The position numbers were made by a program, and so were the translations under genes. A DNA stretch of 64,000 nucleotides from Vibrio fluvialis. GTDB lineage: Bacteria > Pseudomonadota > Gammaproteobacteria > Enterobacterales > Vibrionaceae. Where the stretch lies: positions 1,240,001-1,304,000 of the forward strand of contig NZ_UHIP01000002.1 of assembly GCF_900460245.1 (NCBI RefSeq), read 5' to 3'. Positions 28,298 to 38,282 of the stretch are shown here, piece by piece; position 1 is the first letter of the stretch; every line of letters begins with the position of its first letter. The notes under the pieces were generated by a model. It was not told the DNA's origin, did not search any database, and was given only the letters and a program-made list of their open reading frames with translations.

Positions 28298-29112
28298 AAG
28301 TCGTGGCGCTGACCCCATTCCGTCCAAGAACCATCATAGACCGCTAGATTCTGGTAGCCGCAGAGGGTGGCAGCGAGTAATACGATACAGGCGGTAACGC
28401 CGGAGCCACAACTGAACAGATACTCATCGGCTGGGCGAATGAGCGCTTGTTGCAAAATCGGTCTAAGCTCCGTCGGTGATTTCATTTTATGGCCGTTCAT
28501 CAGCTCAGCAAAGGGCAGGCAGCAGGAGCCGGGAATATGGCCGCTGCGCACACCCGCGCGTGGTTCAGCAACTTGCGCCAGGAAACGGGCTTTGGAGCGC
28601 GCATCAACGGTCAGGCTGCTGTCGTCATTGATTTTATTTAACACGTAATTTGCATCGACAAAGAAACGCGGGTCGAGCGTACCGGCAAAGTTACCGGGCG
28701 CGTATGAATTATCGTAACTTTGGGTGACAGTGTAACCTTGGGCTTTCCATTCAGTCAGCCCGCCATCGAGAATGTAGACGTCATTGCGCCCAAATGCTTT
28801 AAACATCCACCACGCACGAGGCGATGCAAACGTGCCGCTGTTGTCGTACACCACCAAAATGGAATCTTGATTGAGTCCCAGTTGCTGCGCCAGTTCATTA
28901 AAGCGTGCTTCAGTGGGCATCATGTGGGGAAGGTCGCATTCGGTGTCGCAAAACACGCTGTCATAATCGAAACGGCGGGCGCCGGGAATCTTATTGACTT
29001 TGTCTTTTTCGGTTTCGCTCGGAATTTGAAAATCAATGCTGGCGTCGAGCACGACTAAGCGCGGATCGTTTTGTTTTTCTGCGAGCCAAGCTGGGGTTAC
29101 TAATGGCGACAT
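28282..29112 (-). CDS. sseA: 3-mercaptopyruvate sulfurtransferase (two-domain rhodanese)
   Basis: A 276-residue protein with two rhodanese domains: an inactive N-terminal one (about residues 1-140) and an active C-terminal one with Cys235 in SCGSGVTACI. The loop sequence CGSGVT is that of mercaptopyruvate sulfurtransferases; thiosulfate rhodaneses have CRKG. It moves sulfur from 3-mercaptopyruvate to a thiol acceptor or cyanide. It lies 92 bases downstream of moeB but after that gene's terminator, so it is probably a separate unit. Confidence 0.93.
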   Translation of the reverse strand: MSPLVTPAWLAEKQNDPRLVVLDASIDFQIPSETEKDKVNKIPGARRFDYDSVFCDTECDLPHMMPTEARFNELAQQLGLNQDSILVVYDNSGTFASPRAWWMFKAFGRNDVYILDGGLTEWKAQGYTVTQSYDNSYAPGNFAGTLDPRFFVDANYVLNKINDDSSLTVDARSKARFLAQVAEPRAGVRSGHIPGSCCLPFAELMNGHKMKSPTELRPILQQALIRPADEYLFSCGSGVTACIVLLAATLCGYQNLAVYDGSWTEWGQRHDLPIEK

Positions 29113-29175
29113 TCCACTTCATCCTGTGTTGGGGGTATTGAGCTACGTTACTCAATTCTGGCTAAGAATCCAAAT

Positions 29176-29200
29176 AAAAACAGGCGCTTCATTGCGCCTG
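29176..29200 (-). terminator. Terminator after moeB
   Basis: On the minus strand, stem CAGGCGC with GCGCCTG and a six-base loop is followed by TTTTT (29176-29180 on the plus strand are A). Confidence 0.8.
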
Positions 29201-29204
29201 TGGA

Positions 29205-29957
29205 TTAGGAGTGGCACACCGGACAGGTGGGCAGCTTCATCAGTTTCATTTCACGCCAAGACATGCTCATGGCATCTAACATCAGAATTTTACCGCGAAT
29301 CGGTGTGCCGTAATTGGCCAATACTTTGATCGCTTCCATCGCTTGCACGGCGCCAATGATGCCAACCACGGGCGCCATGACGCCAGCTTCCACGCAGCTT
29401 AATGCGGCGTTGCCAAACAGGGCGCTCAGGCATTGGTAACACGGTTCGTCTTCGCTTTGGTAAGTAAACACGCTCACTTGGCCTTCCATACGAATCGCCG
29501 CGCCGGAAACCAGTGGGGTTTTGGTTTTAAAGCACAAGCGATTCAACTGATTACGCGTATCGACGTTATCTGAGGCATCCAAAACTAATGAATGTTGTTC
29601 AATCAGGGCTTCCAGTTCGTTGTCGCTCAGGCGCTTGGCGACGGTTTCAATGGCAATGTGCGGGTTGAGTTCTTGCAGCGATTGGGCCGCTGATGCCACT
29701 TTAAGCTCGCCGATATTGGCATCATGGTGCAATACCTGGCGCTGTAGGTTAGAGAGCTCCACGGTATCATCGTCAATCAGCGTGATCTTTCCCACACCCG
29801 CTGTGGCCAGATATTGGCTGGACGCACAGCCCAAACCGCCTGCACCGAGGATCAATACGGCACTCTGTTTCAGCGCTTCCTGACCATCAAAATCAAACTG
29901 TTTGAGAATGATTTGACGGTTGTAACGCAGCATTTCTGAGTCGCTGAGAATATCCAC
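29205..29957 (-). CDS. moeB: Molybdopterin-synthase adenylyltransferase MoeB
   Basis: A 250-residue E1-like enzyme that adenylates the C-terminal glycine of MoaD so it can accept sulfur for molybdopterin synthesis. Seen: the nucleotide-binding loop ILGAGGLGCASSQYLA (about residues 36-51), IDDDTVELSNLQRQ, and two zinc-binding pairs CYQC and CPVC near the end. It follows moeA by eight bases on the same strand. The pathway supplies the cofactor of NapA in this window. Confidence 0.95.
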   Translation of the reverse strand: MDILSDSEMLRYNRQIILKQFDFDGQEALKQSAVLILGAGGLGCASSQYLATAGVGKITLIDDDTVELSNLQRQVLHHDANIGELKVASAAQSLQELNPHIAIETVAKRLSDNELEALIEQHSLVLDASDNVDTRNQLNRLCFKTKTPLVSGAAIRMEGQVSVFTYQSEDEPCYQCLSALFGNAALSCVEAGVMAPVVGIIGAVQAMEAIKVLANYGTPIRGKILMLDAMSMSWREMKLMKLPTCPVCHS

Positions 29958-29965
29958 ACGAACTC

Positions 29966-31201
29966 CTAGTATAAGGTTGCGTTAAATAGCTGAATGTTGA
30001 CGGTTTCGCCAGCTTCGACTCGGCCGCGCTCGCGTTCGAGCACCACAAAACAGTTCGCCAAGCTCATCGAGCGGAATGCGCCGGAGCTTTGGTTTCCAGT
30101 GGTTTCAACTACGAACTGACCGTTTTCGATGCGGTAAATGCCGCGTTGGTAATCGGTGCGTCCCGGGACTTTTTTGAAGGTGGTGCGGGTGATGGCCGGA
30201 ATTGACTCAGGTGCTGTCCATTCAGTGTGGCCAGACAGTTTTGCCAGCATTGGTTGCACCAGAACGTACATAGTCAGAACCGCGGAGACCGGGTTACCCG
30301 GCAGGCCGCAGAACCAAGCGTTTTCCAGTTCGCCAAATGCGAACGGTTTACCCGGTTTAATCGCCAGTTTCCAGAAACCGATTTGACCCAATTGTTCCAG
30401 AATATCTTTGGTATAGTCCGCTTCGCCCACGCTCACGCCGCCAGAGGTGACCACCACATCCGCCAGTCTTTGGGCTTTCTCAAACGTGGCTTTTAACGTC
30501 TCTGGGCAGTCAGGAATGATGCCAAGGTCAATCGCTTCGCAGCCGAAGTTTTCAATCAGCGGCTTAATTCCGTAACGGTTGCTGTCGTATATCTGGCCTG
30601 CATCCAGCGGTTGACCCAGTGGTTTCAATTCGTCACCGGTTGAGAAAAATGCCACTTTCGGCTTGCGATAAACGGTTACATTAGCCACGCCAAGTGTGGC
30701 GATCATCGGAATGTCACGGGGCGTGAGACGCGCGCCTTTACTCAACACCACATCGCCTTGGTGAATGTCATCACCGGTCGGGCGAATGTTGTCGTTCGGT
30801 TTGACGTCGGTGTGGCTGAATGTGACGCCTTGCTCCGACACCGTGGCCTGTTCTTGCATGATCACTGCATCGCAACCGTCCGGGATCTTTGCACCGGTCA
30901 TAATGCGCACACAACTCATGGCAGGCCATTCACCGTCAAAGGGTTGGCCGGCAAACGATTTGCCTGCGACCGGTAGTGGCGTCGCGGTCGCAAGTTCGGC
31001 ACGGCGCACGGCATAGCCATCCATCGCGGAGTTATCAAACGGCGGCACGTTAATCGGGGAGAGAATATCTTCAGCAAGGACAAAACCGAGTGCGTCGGCA
31101 AGGGGAAGAGTCAGTGTGGTTTGAATCGGAGTGATGCGCGAGAGCATTTTATCCAGCGCGTCTTCAATTGGCATTAAGCCAGGAGCGTCACAACAGCCCA
31201 T
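29966..31201 (-). CDS. moeA: Molybdopterin molybdenumtransferase MoeA
   Basis: A 411-residue enzyme that inserts molybdate into adenylated molybdopterin. Seen: [16 protein letters not shown] (about residue 56), the MoCF-type core [16 protein letters not shown], and [19 protein letters not shown]. First gene of moeA-moeB. It diverges from folE, and the 150-base gap between them contains both promoters; no operator was recognised there. Confidence 0.96.
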   Translation of the reverse strand: MGCCDAPGLMPIEDALDKMLSRITPIQTTLTLPLADALGFVLAEDILSPINVPPFDNSAMDGYAVRRAELATATPLPVAGKSFAGQPFDGEWPAMSCVRIMTGAKIPDGCDAVIMQEQATVSEQGVTFSHTDVKPNDNIRPTGDDIHQGDVVLSKGARLTPRDIPMIATLGVANVTVYRKPKVAFFSTGDELKPLGQPLDAGQIYDSNRYGIKPLIENFGCEAIDLGIIPDCPETLKATFEKAQRLADVVVTSGGVSVGEADYTKDILEQLGQIGFWKLAIKPGKPFAFGELENAWFCGLPGNPVSAVLTMYVLVQPMLAKLSGHTEWTAPESIPAITRTTFKKVPGRTDYQRGIYRIENGQFVVETTGNQSSGAFRSMSLANCFVVLERERGRVEAGETVNIQLFNATLY

Positions 31202-31351
31202 GATGAAATCCTATGGTCTTCATTTTTGAGAAGTACTTTAGCATACAAAGCCCGGTGGCAATAATGTCCACCAATAAAATATGGGTGTAATTATTAAAAA
31301 ATCCGAGTATCCTTGTCAGCCATCCGAAAGGGTTAAATACGAGGTAAGGTA

Positions 31352-32005
31352 ATGTCAGGTCTGAGCGAATCCGCGAAGTTAGTAAAAGATGCGCTGGAAC
31401 GTCGTGGTTTGGAAACGCCAATGCAACCAAACACGATCAGTCGAGATGAGAAAAAAGAACGAATTGAACACCACATGCGTGAAATTCTGACTCTCCTAGG
31501 ACTGGACCTCACTGACGATAGCCTTGAAGAAACCCCGCACCGAATCTCTAAGATGTATGTTGATGAGATCTTCTCGGGTCTGGATTACCAAAACTTCCCG
31601 AAAATCACGGTCATCGAAAACAAAATGAACGTCAGTGAAATGGTGCGTGTCAAAGATATTACCGTGACCAGTACCTGTGAGCATCACTTGGTGACCATCG
31701 ATGGAAAAGCGGCGGTGGCATATATTCCGCGTGGCAAGATTATCGGCCTGTCGAAAATTAACCGCATTGTGCGCTTTTTTGCGCAGCGCCCACAGGTGCA
31801 AGAACGTATGACGCAACAAATTCTGGTTGCGCTGCAAACCCTGTTGGAATCAGAAGACGTGGCAGTCACCATCGATGCAACTCACTACTGCGTGAAATCA
31901 CGTGGTGTGATGGATGCAACCAGCGAAACCACAACCACGGCGCTAGGTGGTATTTTTAAGTCCAACCCCGCCACCCGCGCTGAATTTCTGCACGGTTTGC
32001 GCTAA
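31352..32005 (+). CDS. folE: GTP cyclohydrolase I type 1
   Basis: A 217-residue enzyme that converts GTP to 7,8-dihydroneopterin triphosphate, the first step of folate synthesis. Zinc ligands Cys109, His112 and Cys180 are seen in [11 protein letters not shown] and THYCVKSRG, and [21 protein letters not shown] is the family signature. ATG 31352 is preceded by GAGGTAAGGTA. Followed by a strong terminator. Confidence 0.96.
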   Translation: MSGLSESAKLVKDALERRGLETPMQPNTISRDEKKERIEHHMREILTLLGLDLTDDSLEETPHRISKMYVDEIFSGLDYQNFPKITVIENKMNVSEMVRVKDITVTSTCEHHLVTIDGKAAVAYIPRGKIIGLSKINRIVRFFAQRPQVQERMTQQILVALQTLLESEDVAVTIDATHYCVKSRGVMDATSETTTTALGGIFKSNPATRAEFLHGLR

Positions 32006-32023
32006 CTACACGAATATTCAATG

Positions 32024-32053
32024 AAAAAGGACATCCGAGGATGTCCTTTTTTT
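32024..32053. terminator. Bidirectional terminator between folE and the ethanolamine permease gene
   Basis: Stem AAAAAGGACATCC with GGATGTCCTTTTT, GA centre, then extra T. Confidence 0.87.
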
Positions 32054-32083
32054 GTCTCTGAAATTCAGGGAGACGGTGTTCTG

Positions 32084-33478
32084 TCACGCTTCACTGGCTT
32101 GTGGCATCAGCAGCATTTCATTGCCTTCCTGCATCGAGCTTTCATCGTGTGTGGCTTTAAAGTAGATGAAACCAAGGGCAAACAGACCAACAAAGATCAG
32201 TGTCAGCAGGAAGTTATAATACACCATCGCAACCAGAGCAAGTACCGCCAGACCCAGAGCAAGCGCCGGAGCAAATGGGTAGAGCGGGGCGCGGAACGGA
32301 CGTTCCAGCGCTGGCTCCGTGCGACGCAGTTTGAACAGCGCCAACATGGATACGATGTACATCACGATGGCCCCAAACACAGCCATGGTGACGATATTTG
32401 CAGTCAGTGGTTGTCCGCCAATGACAATCAGGTTGTCAGAGAAGATAGCTGCGATACCCACCACGCCGCCCGCCAGAATCGCCCAATGCGGCGTTTGATA
32501 ACGTTGGTTTACAGCGGCGAGTGATTTTGGCAGGAAGCCTGCGCGCGCTAAAGCGAAAATCTGACGTGAATACCCCATGATGATGCCGTGGAATGACGCA
32601 ATAAGGCCAAACAAACCCAGCCACACCAGCATGTGTAACCAGCCACTCGATTCACCAACAATCATTTTCATGGCTTGCGGCAGTGGGTCGTTGATATTAG
32701 ACAGTTCACGCCAGTCGCCGGCGCCACCCGCAAAGAACATGACACCAACAGCCAATACTACCAACGTTAAAATGCCGGCGATAAACGCCACCGGAATGGT
32801 GCGTTTCGGATCTTTCGCTTCTTCTGCAGCCATCGACGCGCCTTCAATGGCGAGGAAGAACCAGATGGCAAAAGGAATCGCAGCAAAGATGCCGGAAATG
32901 GCTTCTCCAGAGAATACATCGCTGCCAGCCCAACCGTTCGCGGCAAAGTTTGCCATCGAGAAACCGGGCGAGACCACGCCCATAAAGACCAGCAGTTCGA
33001 CGATAGCAAGAATGGTGACCAAAAGTTCGAACGTCGCGGCAATGCTTACCCCAACAAGGTTGAGCCCCATGAAGATGACATAAGCAACCACGGCAACCAA
33101 TTTCGGGTCGAGCGTCGGAAACTGAACATTGAGATAAGCCCCGATGGCCATGGCGATGGCGGGTGGCGCAAACACAAACTCAACCAAGGTGGCGAAACCC
33201 GCGACATAGCCACCTAACGGGCCAAAGGCGCGATACGCATAAGCGAACGGACCGCCCGCATGGGGAATCGACGTCGACAGCTCGGTAAAGCTGAAAATGA
33301 ACGCGGTGTACATAGTGGCAATGATCAGCGTGGTGATCAAAAAGCCGAGTGTTCCGGCCTGTGCCCAACCGTAACTCCAGCCGAAGTATTCGCCCGAAAT
33401 GACCAGCCCGACGGCAATGCCCCATAAGTGAAATTTTCCAAGGGTCCGTTTCAGACCCGGTTTGCTGCTATTTTCCAT
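32084..33478 (-). CDS. eat: Ethanolamine permease (APC superfamily)
   Basis: A 464-residue amino-acid/polyamine/organocation transporter with about 12 membrane helices. Motifs include GIAVGLVISGEYFGWSYGWAQAG near the start and FTELSTSIPHAGGPFAYAYRAFGPLGG, the arrangement seen in Eat-type ethanolamine permeases rather than amino-acid carriers. It is the third gene of a likely eutB-eutC-eat unit (30 bases after eutC), which supports ethanolamine as substrate. No eutH is present. Confidence 0.92.
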   Translation of the reverse strand: MENSSKPGLKRTLGKFHLWGIAVGLVISGEYFGWSYGWAQAGTLGFLITTLIIATMYTAFIFSFTELSTSIPHAGGPFAYAYRAFGPLGGYVAGFATLVEFVFAPPAIAMAIGAYLNVQFPTLDPKLVAVVAYVIFMGLNLVGVSIAATFELLVTILAIVELLVFMGVVSPGFSMANFAANGWAGSDVFSGEAISGIFAAIPFAIWFFLAIEGASMAAEEAKDPKRTIPVAFIAGILTLVVLAVGVMFFAGGAGDWRELSNINDPLPQAMKMIVGESSGWLHMLVWLGLFGLIASFHGIIMGYSRQIFALARAGFLPKSLAAVNQRYQTPHWAILAGGVVGIAAIFSDNLIVIGGQPLTANIVTMAVFGAIVMYIVSMLALFKLRRTEPALERPFRAPLYPFAPALALGLAVLALVAMVYYNFLLTLIFVGLFALGFIYFKATHDESSMQEGNEMLLMPQASEA

Positions 33479-33508
33479 AATAACGATCCTCAGTAATGTC
33501 CTTAAAAT

Positions 33509-34351
33509 CTATTCAGTGGTTAACGAAAATTGGTTTGCTTGAATCGGTTGATTCAACTGCGCGTCGTCAGAGCGATCTTTCAGTCCGACGCCAGTGAGTT
33601 TGAGCCGACGTGACTCCGCCAGCAGATAGAAGCATTTCATCGCGGCCGCTTCATAAGGCAGCCCCTGTGGGCGCACGTTGGAAATACAGTTGCGCAATGA
33701 ATCTTCGGTGCCGCGCTGTGGATGCCAGGTCAGATACAGCCCCAAGCTATCGGGGGAACTTAATCCCGGGCGTTCGCCCACCAGTACCAGCACCTCGCGT
33801 GCGTTGATCGCTTCACCCACGTCATCACCGACCGCAACTCGGCCCTGATGCACGATGCTCAATGGCGCGATACGCCAATCATGTCGTTGGTCGGCATGGA
33901 GCTGCGTGATTAAGGCGTCGATAAAGGGAGCCGCATGATGACTGATTGCGTAAGACGACAAACCATCGGCAATGATAATCGCCAGATCGTACGGGCTTGG
34001 CGTGCTATCGCTGTGCTGCTTCAAACGTTCTATCGAGGCATCATCGAGCTTGCGGCCCAAATCGGGCCGTTGCAGATACGTGAGGCGATCACTGGCTTGG
34101 CTATGTAGCGAAAACGCAGGAAGATAGGGCGCAATGGCTGATTTTTGCGCCAAGGCGTCAACCAGCTCCGCTTCGTCGAGCGGCACATGCACCGCATCCA
34201 TCGCTTGAGCGTGCGAGAGCTGAAAACGCAATAGCTCTTGCGTCGGAATGCTGGTACCCACACGGCCAATACCGATGCGCGCCTGCGTAAACTGGCGCAG
34301 CTTGTGCCATGGATCCTCATGGATCAACGAGGAAGTCAGCGTCTTACTCAT
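33509..34351 (-). CDS. eutC: Ethanolamine ammonia-lyase small subunit
   Basis: A 280-residue small subunit of the adenosylcobalamin-dependent lyase that turns ethanolamine into acetaldehyde and ammonia. Motifs RIGIGRVGTSIPTQELLRFQLSHAQAMDAVH, LAIIIADGLSSYAISHHA and VLVGERPGLSSPDSLGLYLTWHP are typical of EutC, which contributes to cobalamin binding. It starts by a four-base overlap with the eutB stop. The protein lacks the long disordered N-terminal part of enterobacterial EutC that targets it to microcompartments. Confidence 0.94.
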   Translation of the reverse strand: MSKTLTSSLIHEDPWHKLRQFTQARIGIGRVGTSIPTQELLRFQLSHAQAMDAVHVPLDEAELVDALAQKSAIAPYLPAFSLHSQASDRLTYLQRPDLGRKLDDASIERLKQHSDSTPSPYDLAIIIADGLSSYAISHHAAPFIDALITQLHADQRHDWRIAPLSIVHQGRVAVGDDVGEAINAREVLVLVGERPGLSSPDSLGLYLTWHPQRGTEDSLRNCISNVRPQGLPYEAAAMKCFYLLAESRRLKLTGVGLKDRSDDAQLNQPIQANQFSLTTE

Positions 34352-35751
34352 ACGGCCTCCTGAATCAATCGTAAGGGATGGCTAAAGTGCAGCGATAAAT
34401 CGTCGGCGAGTTGCTTGCGTTCATCCTGATCGAAGATTTCCATTTTCTTCAACCAGGCTTCAAATTCTGGAGCAGGGCGGGAACCCAACACTTGGCGGGC
34501 GTAGAGCGCGTCATGAAACGAGGTGGTCTGGTAGTTGAGCATGATGTCATCGGAGCCCGGAATGCCCATGATGAATGAGCACTCGGCGACGCCGAGCAGC
34601 GTCAGCAGATTGTCCATGTCGTTTTGGTCGGCGTAAGCGTGGTTGGTATAGCAGATGTCACATCCCATCGGCAGGCCAAGCAGTTTGCCGCAGAAGTGAT
34701 CTTCTAGCCCGGCACGAGTTATCTGCTTGCCGTCAAACAGATATTCCGGGCCGATGAAGCCTACCACGGTGTTGACCAGTAATGGTTTGAACTTGCGCGC
34801 GAGCGCATAGGCGCGCACTTCGCAGGTCTGTTGGTCGACGTTGTGATGGCCGTTGGCCGACAGCGCGCTGCCTTGGCCCGTTTCAAAATACATAACATTG
34901 TTGCCGACCGTGCCGCGATTGAGGCTCAGAGCGGCATCATAGGCTTCGGCAATCACATTCAGGTTGATACCAAACCCTTGATTAGTGGCTTCGGTTCCGC
35001 CGATGGATTGAAACACCAAATCGACCGGCGCGCCTTTCTCGATCGCTTCGACCGTGTTCGTCACATGGGTCAGGACGCACGATTGGGTCGGGATGTCGTA
35101 ATACTGAATCACTTCATCCATCAGCTTCATGAGCTTAATCGCCTGGCTTACGCTGTCGGTGGCGGGGTTGATGCCAATCACGGCATCGCCGTTGCCGTAC
35201 ATCAGGCCATCAAAAATCGATGCCGCAATGCCGCTCATATCGTCGGTCGGGTGATTGGGTTGCAAACGGGTCGATAAACGGCCGGGCAGACCGATGGTGT
35301 TACGAAATGCGGTGGTCACTTGACACTTCTTCGCCACCAGAATCAAATCCTGATTGCGCATGATTTTGCTGACTGCCGCGGCCATCTCGGGCGTGATGCC
35401 AGAGCAAACCCGCGCCAATTCAATATGGGTGGTGGTTTCTTGCAGCAGCCAGTTACGAAAATCGCCGACAGTGAGATGCGCGATTTCCAAGAATGCGCGG
35501 GCATCATGATCATCGATGATCAGACGGGTAATTTCGTCGTCCTCATACGGAATCAAGGTGTCGTTGAGGAAGGTTTTGAGTGGCAGATCCGCCAATATCA
35601 TCTGCGCGATAACGCGCTCTTCCGCCGATGTGGCGGCCACCCCCGCCAATTGGTCGCCGGAGCGCAGCGGTGACGCCTTCGCCATCACTTCTTTCAAAGA
35701 AGCAAACTGGTAGGTCTGACTGCCTAATTGATATCGGTAGCGTGAACTCAT
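34348..35751 (-). CDS. eutB: Ethanolamine ammonia-lyase large subunit
   Basis: A 467-residue catalytic subunit (TIM barrel) of adenosylcobalamin-dependent ethanolamine ammonia-lyase. Seen: GDQLAGVAATSAEERVIAQ, GINPATDSVSQAIKLMKLMDEVI, FQSIGGTEATNQGFGINLNV and GQGSALSANGHHNVDQQTCE. First gene of the ethanolamine unit, divergent from an AraC-type regulator. There are no genes for EutA (reactivase), aldehyde dehydrogenase or shell proteins next to it. Confidence 0.95.
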   Translation of the reverse strand: MSSRYRYQLGSQTYQFASLKEVMAKASPLRSGDQLAGVAATSAEERVIAQMILADLPLKTFLNDTLIPYEDDEITRLIIDDHDARAFLEIAHLTVGDFRNWLLQETTTHIELARVCSGITPEMAAAVSKIMRNQDLILVAKKCQVTTAFRNTIGLPGRLSTRLQPNHPTDDMSGIAASIFDGLMYGNGDAVIGINPATDSVSQAIKLMKLMDEVIQYYDIPTQSCVLTHVTNTVEAIEKGAPVDLVFQSIGGTEATNQGFGINLNVIAEAYDAALSLNRGTVGNNVMYFETGQGSALSANGHHNVDQQTCEVRAYALARKFKPLLVNTVVGFIGPEYLFDGKQITRAGLEDHFCGKLLGLPMGCDICYTNHAYADQNDMDNLLTLLGVAECSFIMGIPGSDDIMLNYQTTSFHDALYARQVLGSRPAPEFEAWLKKMEIFDQDERKQLADDLSLHFSHPLRLIQEAV

Positions 35752-35788
35752 TATGTCTCTCTATATTTACCGTTGTGCGGTGGGGTTT

Positions 35789-35811
35789 GTTCAGGGCTGT
35801 GCGGCCTGAAC
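35789..35811. promoter_or_regulatory. Inverted repeat in the eutB upstream region
   Basis: Arms GTTCAGG and CCTGAAC separated by nine bases, 38 bases before the eutB start. It could be an operator or a leader hairpin; no cobalamin riboswitch box was recognised. Confidence 0.35.
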
Positions 35812-35967
35812 ATTGCAATTTGCCTTGGTATACCTGTTGCAAACATGATTGTGAAAACAGTGCGAAAACTGTTCCGCGAGCATGACGGAAATAGGCAAAG
35901 TTAAATAAGCCAATAAAAACAGTAAGATAAAAGAAATTGTGCGTAATGCTGGTGCAAGAGGGTGAAA

Positions 35968-37026
35968 ATGAATTTGGTTCAATTGCTTCATGAAGGGAAT
36001 TCATGCGCACCAACGAGGTGCAAACAGTACAGTTTTGATGTCAACCAGCAGGCACAAAGCCTAAGTGCTTGGGAACAAAAGTATAATCAACATGGTGCAG
36101 GGCAATTTAATGGGTATCTGGATGAAATAAAGTTGCCCGGTTTGCACCTGTTTGAGGAGTACACCAGTCACGCCGTCCATCAGGAGTGTTGCGTGAATCC
36201 CAATGCCGTTTGGATTGGTTTTTCGATGGATACTCACCGGCCCAAAGTAAATGGTCTGCAAGCTGAGACGCATCAATTGATGATTCGTCCGGCGCAAGAA
36301 TCATTTGAATTGGCCACACCACAGGATTTTCATATTTTTGGCATTGTGATCGACCGTGATCTGCTGTTGAACGGAATGCAATTTGGCAGTCAGGGACAAT
36401 GGGAAAATGCCCAGTGGGAAACGGCAGCATTGGTTGAAAACAGTCTACCGCAACACGGTTGCTGGTCGCTGGTGGCTTTGATTCGTGACGCGCTGAGCCC
36501 GCGGTCGATACTCGGACAGAAGCTGATTGAAGAGAGTGCCGCACAAGCGCATTTGCATGCCATGTTGCGAGCAGCGGTAATTGATCGTCTGAGTGCGTTT
36601 CAAGTGTCGACTGAACGTGAACCGCGCAGTTACCATACTCGGCGTCAGGCGTTGCGGCGCTTGTATCAATACATTGATCAGAATGGGGATTATCCGTTAA
36701 GTATTAGCGATATGTGCGCGATTGCTTGTGTCAGCCAACGCACGTTGCAGAACTGTTTTGAGCAAGAGCTTGGAGTGAGCCCGGCGACGTTTTTGCGTGA
36801 GTGCCGTTTGAATGCGGTGCGACGCGTACTACTGGATCAATCGCAGCAGCGGGCAATCTGCGACGTTGCACTTGGCTTTGGTTTCTATCATCTCGGCACG
36901 TTCAACCATTATTACAAGCTGTTATTTGGTGAAACGCCCAGTCAGACGCGTGACCGGGCGCTTAGGTATCAACATGCCGCGGTGGTGCAACAGTTCGTCA
37001 CCACATCGCGTTCAGCATTCATTTAA
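35968..37026 (+). CDS. AraC family regulator, probable ethanolamine regulator (EutR-like)
   Basis: A 352-residue protein with a C-terminal AraC/XylS domain (about residues 240-345: [60 protein letters not shown]). The N-terminal ~230 residues form an effector domain. EutR of enterobacteria responds to ethanolamine plus cobalamin; divergence from eutB suggests the same role. GTG 35962 opens the frame but ATG 35968 has AAGAGGG at the right distance and is preferred. Its last eight bases overlap the 3' end of msrAB. Confidence 0.85.
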   Translation: MNLVQLLHEGNSCAPTRCKQYSFDVNQQAQSLSAWEQKYNQHGAGQFNGYLDEIKLPGLHLFEEYTSHAVHQECCVNPNAVWIGFSMDTHRPKVNGLQAETHQLMIRPAQESFELATPQDFHIFGIVIDRDLLLNGMQFGSQGQWENAQWETAALVENSLPQHGCWSLVALIRDALSPRSILGQKLIEESAAQAHLHAMLRAAVIDRLSAFQVSTEREPRSYHTRRQALRRLYQYIDQNGDYPLSISDMCAIACVSQRTLQNCFEQELGVSPATFLRECRLNAVRRVLLDQSQQRAICDVALGFGFYHLGTFNHYYKLLFGETPSQTRDRALRYQHAAVVQQFVTTSRSAFI

Positions 37027-38149
37027 ACAGTGTCAGGTATTCACCATAACCTTGTGCCTGCATCTCCGCTTTAGGTACAAATCGCATCGCAGCGGAGTTC
37101 ATACAGTAGCGTAAACCTGTCGGCGCAGGGCCGTCATTAAATACATGACCCAAGTGGGATTGACCAAAGCGGCTGCGCACTTCGGTGCGGGTGTAAAACA
37201 GCGTGTTATCGTCTTTGGTCACGATATACGCCGGGTTAATCGGCTTGGTAAAACTTGGCCAGCCAGTGCCGGATTTGTATTTGTCGGTGGACGAGAACAG
37301 CGGTTCGCCTGAGACAACATCAACATAGATACCTTCTGCTTTATTATCCCAATACTCGTTTTTAAACGCGTGCTCGGTGCCTTCTTCTTGCGTGACGTAG
37401 TACTGTAGCTCAGTCAGTTTGGCGCGAATCTCTTTATCCGAAGGGCGGGTGTAGGCCTTCACACTGCTGATGCCTTTTCTCTCATCGATGATTTGGCGCA
37501 GTGTTTTTGGGTGTTCAATGCGGTCTTTACCAAAGATCTCATCTAAGTACTGATCGCGGCCAGAGGCGTAGCGATAGTATTTGTAACGCAGTGAGCTCTT
37601 TTTGTAGAAATCCTGATGGTACTCTTCAGCCGGCCAGAACTTCTGAAAGGCGATCAGTTCGGTTTTGAGCGGTTTTCTGAAGATTCCGGACTCGTCGATC
37701 TCTTTCATAAAGCGCTCGGCTATCTGCTTTTGCTGGGCGTTATGATAAAAAATCGCCGGACGATATTGGTTACCACGATCGACAAACGAGCCTTGGTCAT
37801 CGGTGGGATCGATATGGCGGAAGAAATGGTCCAATACCTGTTCATAGCTGACTTTATCGGCGTCATACGTGACCTGCACCGACTCGATGTGACCCGTAGA
37901 ACCTGAAGAGACCTGCTTGTAAGTCGGATTGTCGACATTGCCACCGGAATAACCAGAGACAACGGTAATCACACCATCGAGTTTTTCCAGATCAGATTCA
38001 GTACACCAAAAGCAGCCACCAGCCAGTGTTGCGATTTCTTCATGACTGGCGTGTTTACTGGTGGCAGAAGTTTCTGCCTGTGAGAAAAACGATACAGAGA
38101 GTGGTACGGAGACCAGTAAGGCAAACAAAAATAACGTAATACGTTTCAT
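37019..38149 (-). CDS. msrAB: Bifunctional periplasmic methionine sulfoxide reductase MsrA/MsrB
   Basis: A 376-residue fusion. A signal peptide ([20 protein letters not shown]) is followed by MsrA (about residues 38-215; GCFWCTE with nucleophile Cys46) and MsrB (about 232-370; [18 protein letters not shown] with Cys349). Together they repair S- and R-methionine sulfoxide in exported proteins. The zinc CxxC pairs of some MsrB are missing. The frame extends to 38197, but ATG 38149 begins the signal peptide. There is no thioredoxin-like electron-donor domain as in PilB of Neisseria. Confidence 0.94.
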   Translation of the reverse strand: MKRITLFLFALLVSVPLSVSFFSQAETSATSKHASHEEIATLAGGCFWCTESDLEKLDGVITVVSGYSGGNVDNPTYKQVSSGSTGHIESVQVTYDADKVSYEQVLDHFFRHIDPTDDQGSFVDRGNQYRPAIFYHNAQQKQIAERFMKEIDESGIFRKPLKTELIAFQKFWPAEEYHQDFYKKSSLRYKYYRYASGRDQYLDEIFGKDRIEHPKTLRQIIDERKGISSVKAYTRPSDKEIRAKLTELQYYVTQEEGTEHAFKNEYWDNKAEGIYVDVVSGEPLFSSTDKYKSGTGWPSFTKPINPAYIVTKDDNTLFYTRTEVRSRFGQSHLGHVFNDGPAPTGLRYCMNSAAMRFVPKAEMQAQGYGEYLTLFK

Positions 38150-38228
38150 GGCGGTTCTTACTCGTTTTGTTGAACGGATATACGAAAAGAACGGCACACG
38201 GACGGAAAAATTTCAAATCGAACGCAAA

Positions 38229-38257
38229 GAAAAAAGCTTCGCAGTAGCGAAGCTTTT
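38229..38257 (-). terminator. Terminator after fhs
   Basis: Stem AAAAGCTTCGC with GCGAAGCTTTT, AGTA loop; on the minus strand it runs into a T-rich tract, 26 bases beyond the fhs stop. Confidence 0.82.
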
Positions 38258-38282
38258 CAATAGGGGGATGTAATGCAGGTGC

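Noticed and set aside
35752..35967. Possible cobalamin riboswitch before eutB
   Set aside because: No B12-box-like sequence or multi-helix fold was seen; only a 7-bp inverted repeat is present.
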